From NCBI GenBank assembly GCA_934700375.1, contig CAKUXT010000025.1, positions 1 to 14,871 on the forward strand: a stretch of DNA of 14,871 bases, in the 5' to 3' direction. Shown here one piece after another: positions 14,290 to 14,871 of this stretch. This stretch comes from an uncultured Bacilli bacterium (lineage in GTDB: Bacteria > Bacillota_I > Bacilli_A > RFN20 > CAG-288). The notes below the pieces were generated by a model. The model was not told the origin of the DNA. It did not search any database and saw nothing but the letters and a program-made list of their open reading frames with translations. A program made the translations under genes and the position numbers. How positions within the stretch are numbered: the stretch's first letter is position 1; each line of letters starts with the position of its first letter.

Positions 14290-14323
14290 AAAACTAGGCT
14301 GAGATTATTCTCCGCCTAGTTTT
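14290..14323. terminator. Shared terminator for the ATPase and glycerol dehydrogenase genes
   Basis: A 10-bp stem (14290-14299 with 14314-14323, core CTAGGC/GCCTAG) has an inner GAGA/TCTC stem around TTAT. On the minus strand it runs into eight U (14283-14293 is A-rich on plus), giving a strong terminator for glycerol dehydrogenase. On the plus strand the TTTTATTA tail could end the ATPase transcript. The rest of 14232-14359 shows nothing else. Confidence 0.85.
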
Positions 14324-14359
14324 ATTAGGAAAAAAGGAAACGATTATTTAGGAAATAAC

Positions 14360-14871
14360 TTACTTCTTGCTGTCTAAGAATTCGTGGCCTAACTTGTCGC
14401 AAAGCAAGATAGCATCTCTTAATTCTTCAGGCTTGACATCGCCGCTGAGGTTATGAATGCTCTCGCCTTCAGCGCAGCTTGCAATAGCAACATTCATTGC
14501 ATCTTCGTCTTCGATGCCGATCTCTTCAAGAGTCAAAGGAAGTCCGACAGAATGCATGAAGTCTCTGACAGTGTTGAATTCTTCGATGGAAGAGTTCTCA
14601 AGCAAGAGCTGTACAAGAGTACCGAAAGCGACACAGTTTCCGTGCATTGCTGTCTTCTTTCCTAAAGAAGTGACACCATTGTAGAAGCTGTGAGCGACGC
14701 ATAATCCGCCGTTATCAGCACCGACACCGCTCAAATAGGTATTGGCTTCGATGATGGAGTCGAGTTCAGGAGTGACAAGCTGGTTCTCAACACTGATAAG
14801 AGCTTTCTTACCATCCTTGAGCAAGGTTTCATAGCATAACTTGCATAATGCCATAGCGCTGAGTGTGATGC
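14360..14871 (-). CDS. gldA: Glycerol dehydrogenase, C-terminal part
   Basis: About 169 residues of the C-terminal half of an iron-containing-type (zinc-dependent) glycerol dehydrogenase, which oxidises glycerol to dihydroxyacetone with NAD+. The gene runs off the window end. The ATG at 14854 is internal, because the frame continues upstream as ITLSAMALCKLCYETLL, which matches the family. The metal-ligand histidines are visible in CVAHSFYNG and AMHGNCVAFGTL, and the segment SGVGADNGGLCVAH is typical. The last 60 residues have the usual helical cap. The protein is cytoplasmic. With the oxidoreductase at the other end of the window it suggests glycerol use, although the two are 13 kb apart and need not be in one regulon. 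Confidence 0.88.
   Translation of the reverse strand, partial: ITLSAMALCKLCYETLLKDGKKALISVENQLVTPELDSIIEANTYLSGVGADNGGLCVAHSFYNGVTSLGKKTAMHGNCVAFGTLVQLLLENSSIEEFNTVRDFMHSVGLPLTLEEIGIEDEDAMNVAIASCAEGESIHNLSGDVKPEELRDAILLCDKLGHEFLDSKK

Noticed and set aside
14360..14854. Start of glycerol dehydrogenase at the ATG at 14854
   Set aside because: The frame stays open to the window edge and the upstream residues continue the family pattern, so this methionine is internal.

Overview
The window looks like the chromosome of a low-to-moderate G+C Bacillota (Firmicutes). Shine-Dalgarno sites are strong (AAGGAGG types), lipoprotein signals are typical, a CcpA-type cre site is present, genes sit in unidirectional operons, and TGA is used as a stop. 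The style fits a gut or rumen Erysipelotrichales/Lachnospiraceae-like bacterium, but I cannot fix the genus from the sequence.

Layout: (1) 1-1318 (+) holds the 3' end of a glycerol-3-phosphate-locus type FAD/NAD(P) oxidoreductase followed by its usual small partner, a four-cysteine DUF1667 protein, closed by a strong hairpin. (2) 1414-2560 (-) holds two tandem, paralogous small lipoproteins of unknown function with their own promoter. (3) 2757-10411 (-) is a tight seven-gene operon in the order SGNH esterase, metallo-beta-lactamase-fold hydrolase, two anchored alpha/beta hydrolases, two polytopic membrane CE1-like esterases, and a GH43 glycosidase. It ends in a long compound hairpin terminator. 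(4) 10412-10548 is a divergent control region with a cre site, a dyad and a promoter for an AraC-family regulator (10549-11757, +). (5) 11819-12481 (-) is a pRiA4b ORF-3-like protein; 12658-12837 is an array of 33-bp repeats that reads as a decayed 11-residue repeat; 12876-14231 (+) is a DUF4143-type AAA ATPase. (6) 14290-14323 is a shared terminator, and 14360-14871 (-) is the 3' part of glycerol dehydrogenase.

Working model: the central operon and its divergent AraC regulator form a carbohydrate-responsive locus. Four or five membrane-tethered serine esterases would strip acyl groups (acetyl or hydroxycinnamoyl) from a plant glycan or glycoside outside the cell. A cytoplasmic GH43 enzyme would then cleave arabinose/xylose-type residues from imported oligosaccharides, with glucose repression through CcpA. 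No transporter or sugar-catabolic enzyme is encoded in the window, so uptake must be provided elsewhere. The two ends of the window carry glycerol-metabolism genes. The most unusual features are the paired five-helix membrane CE1-like esterases and the 33-bp repeat array with in-frame stops.
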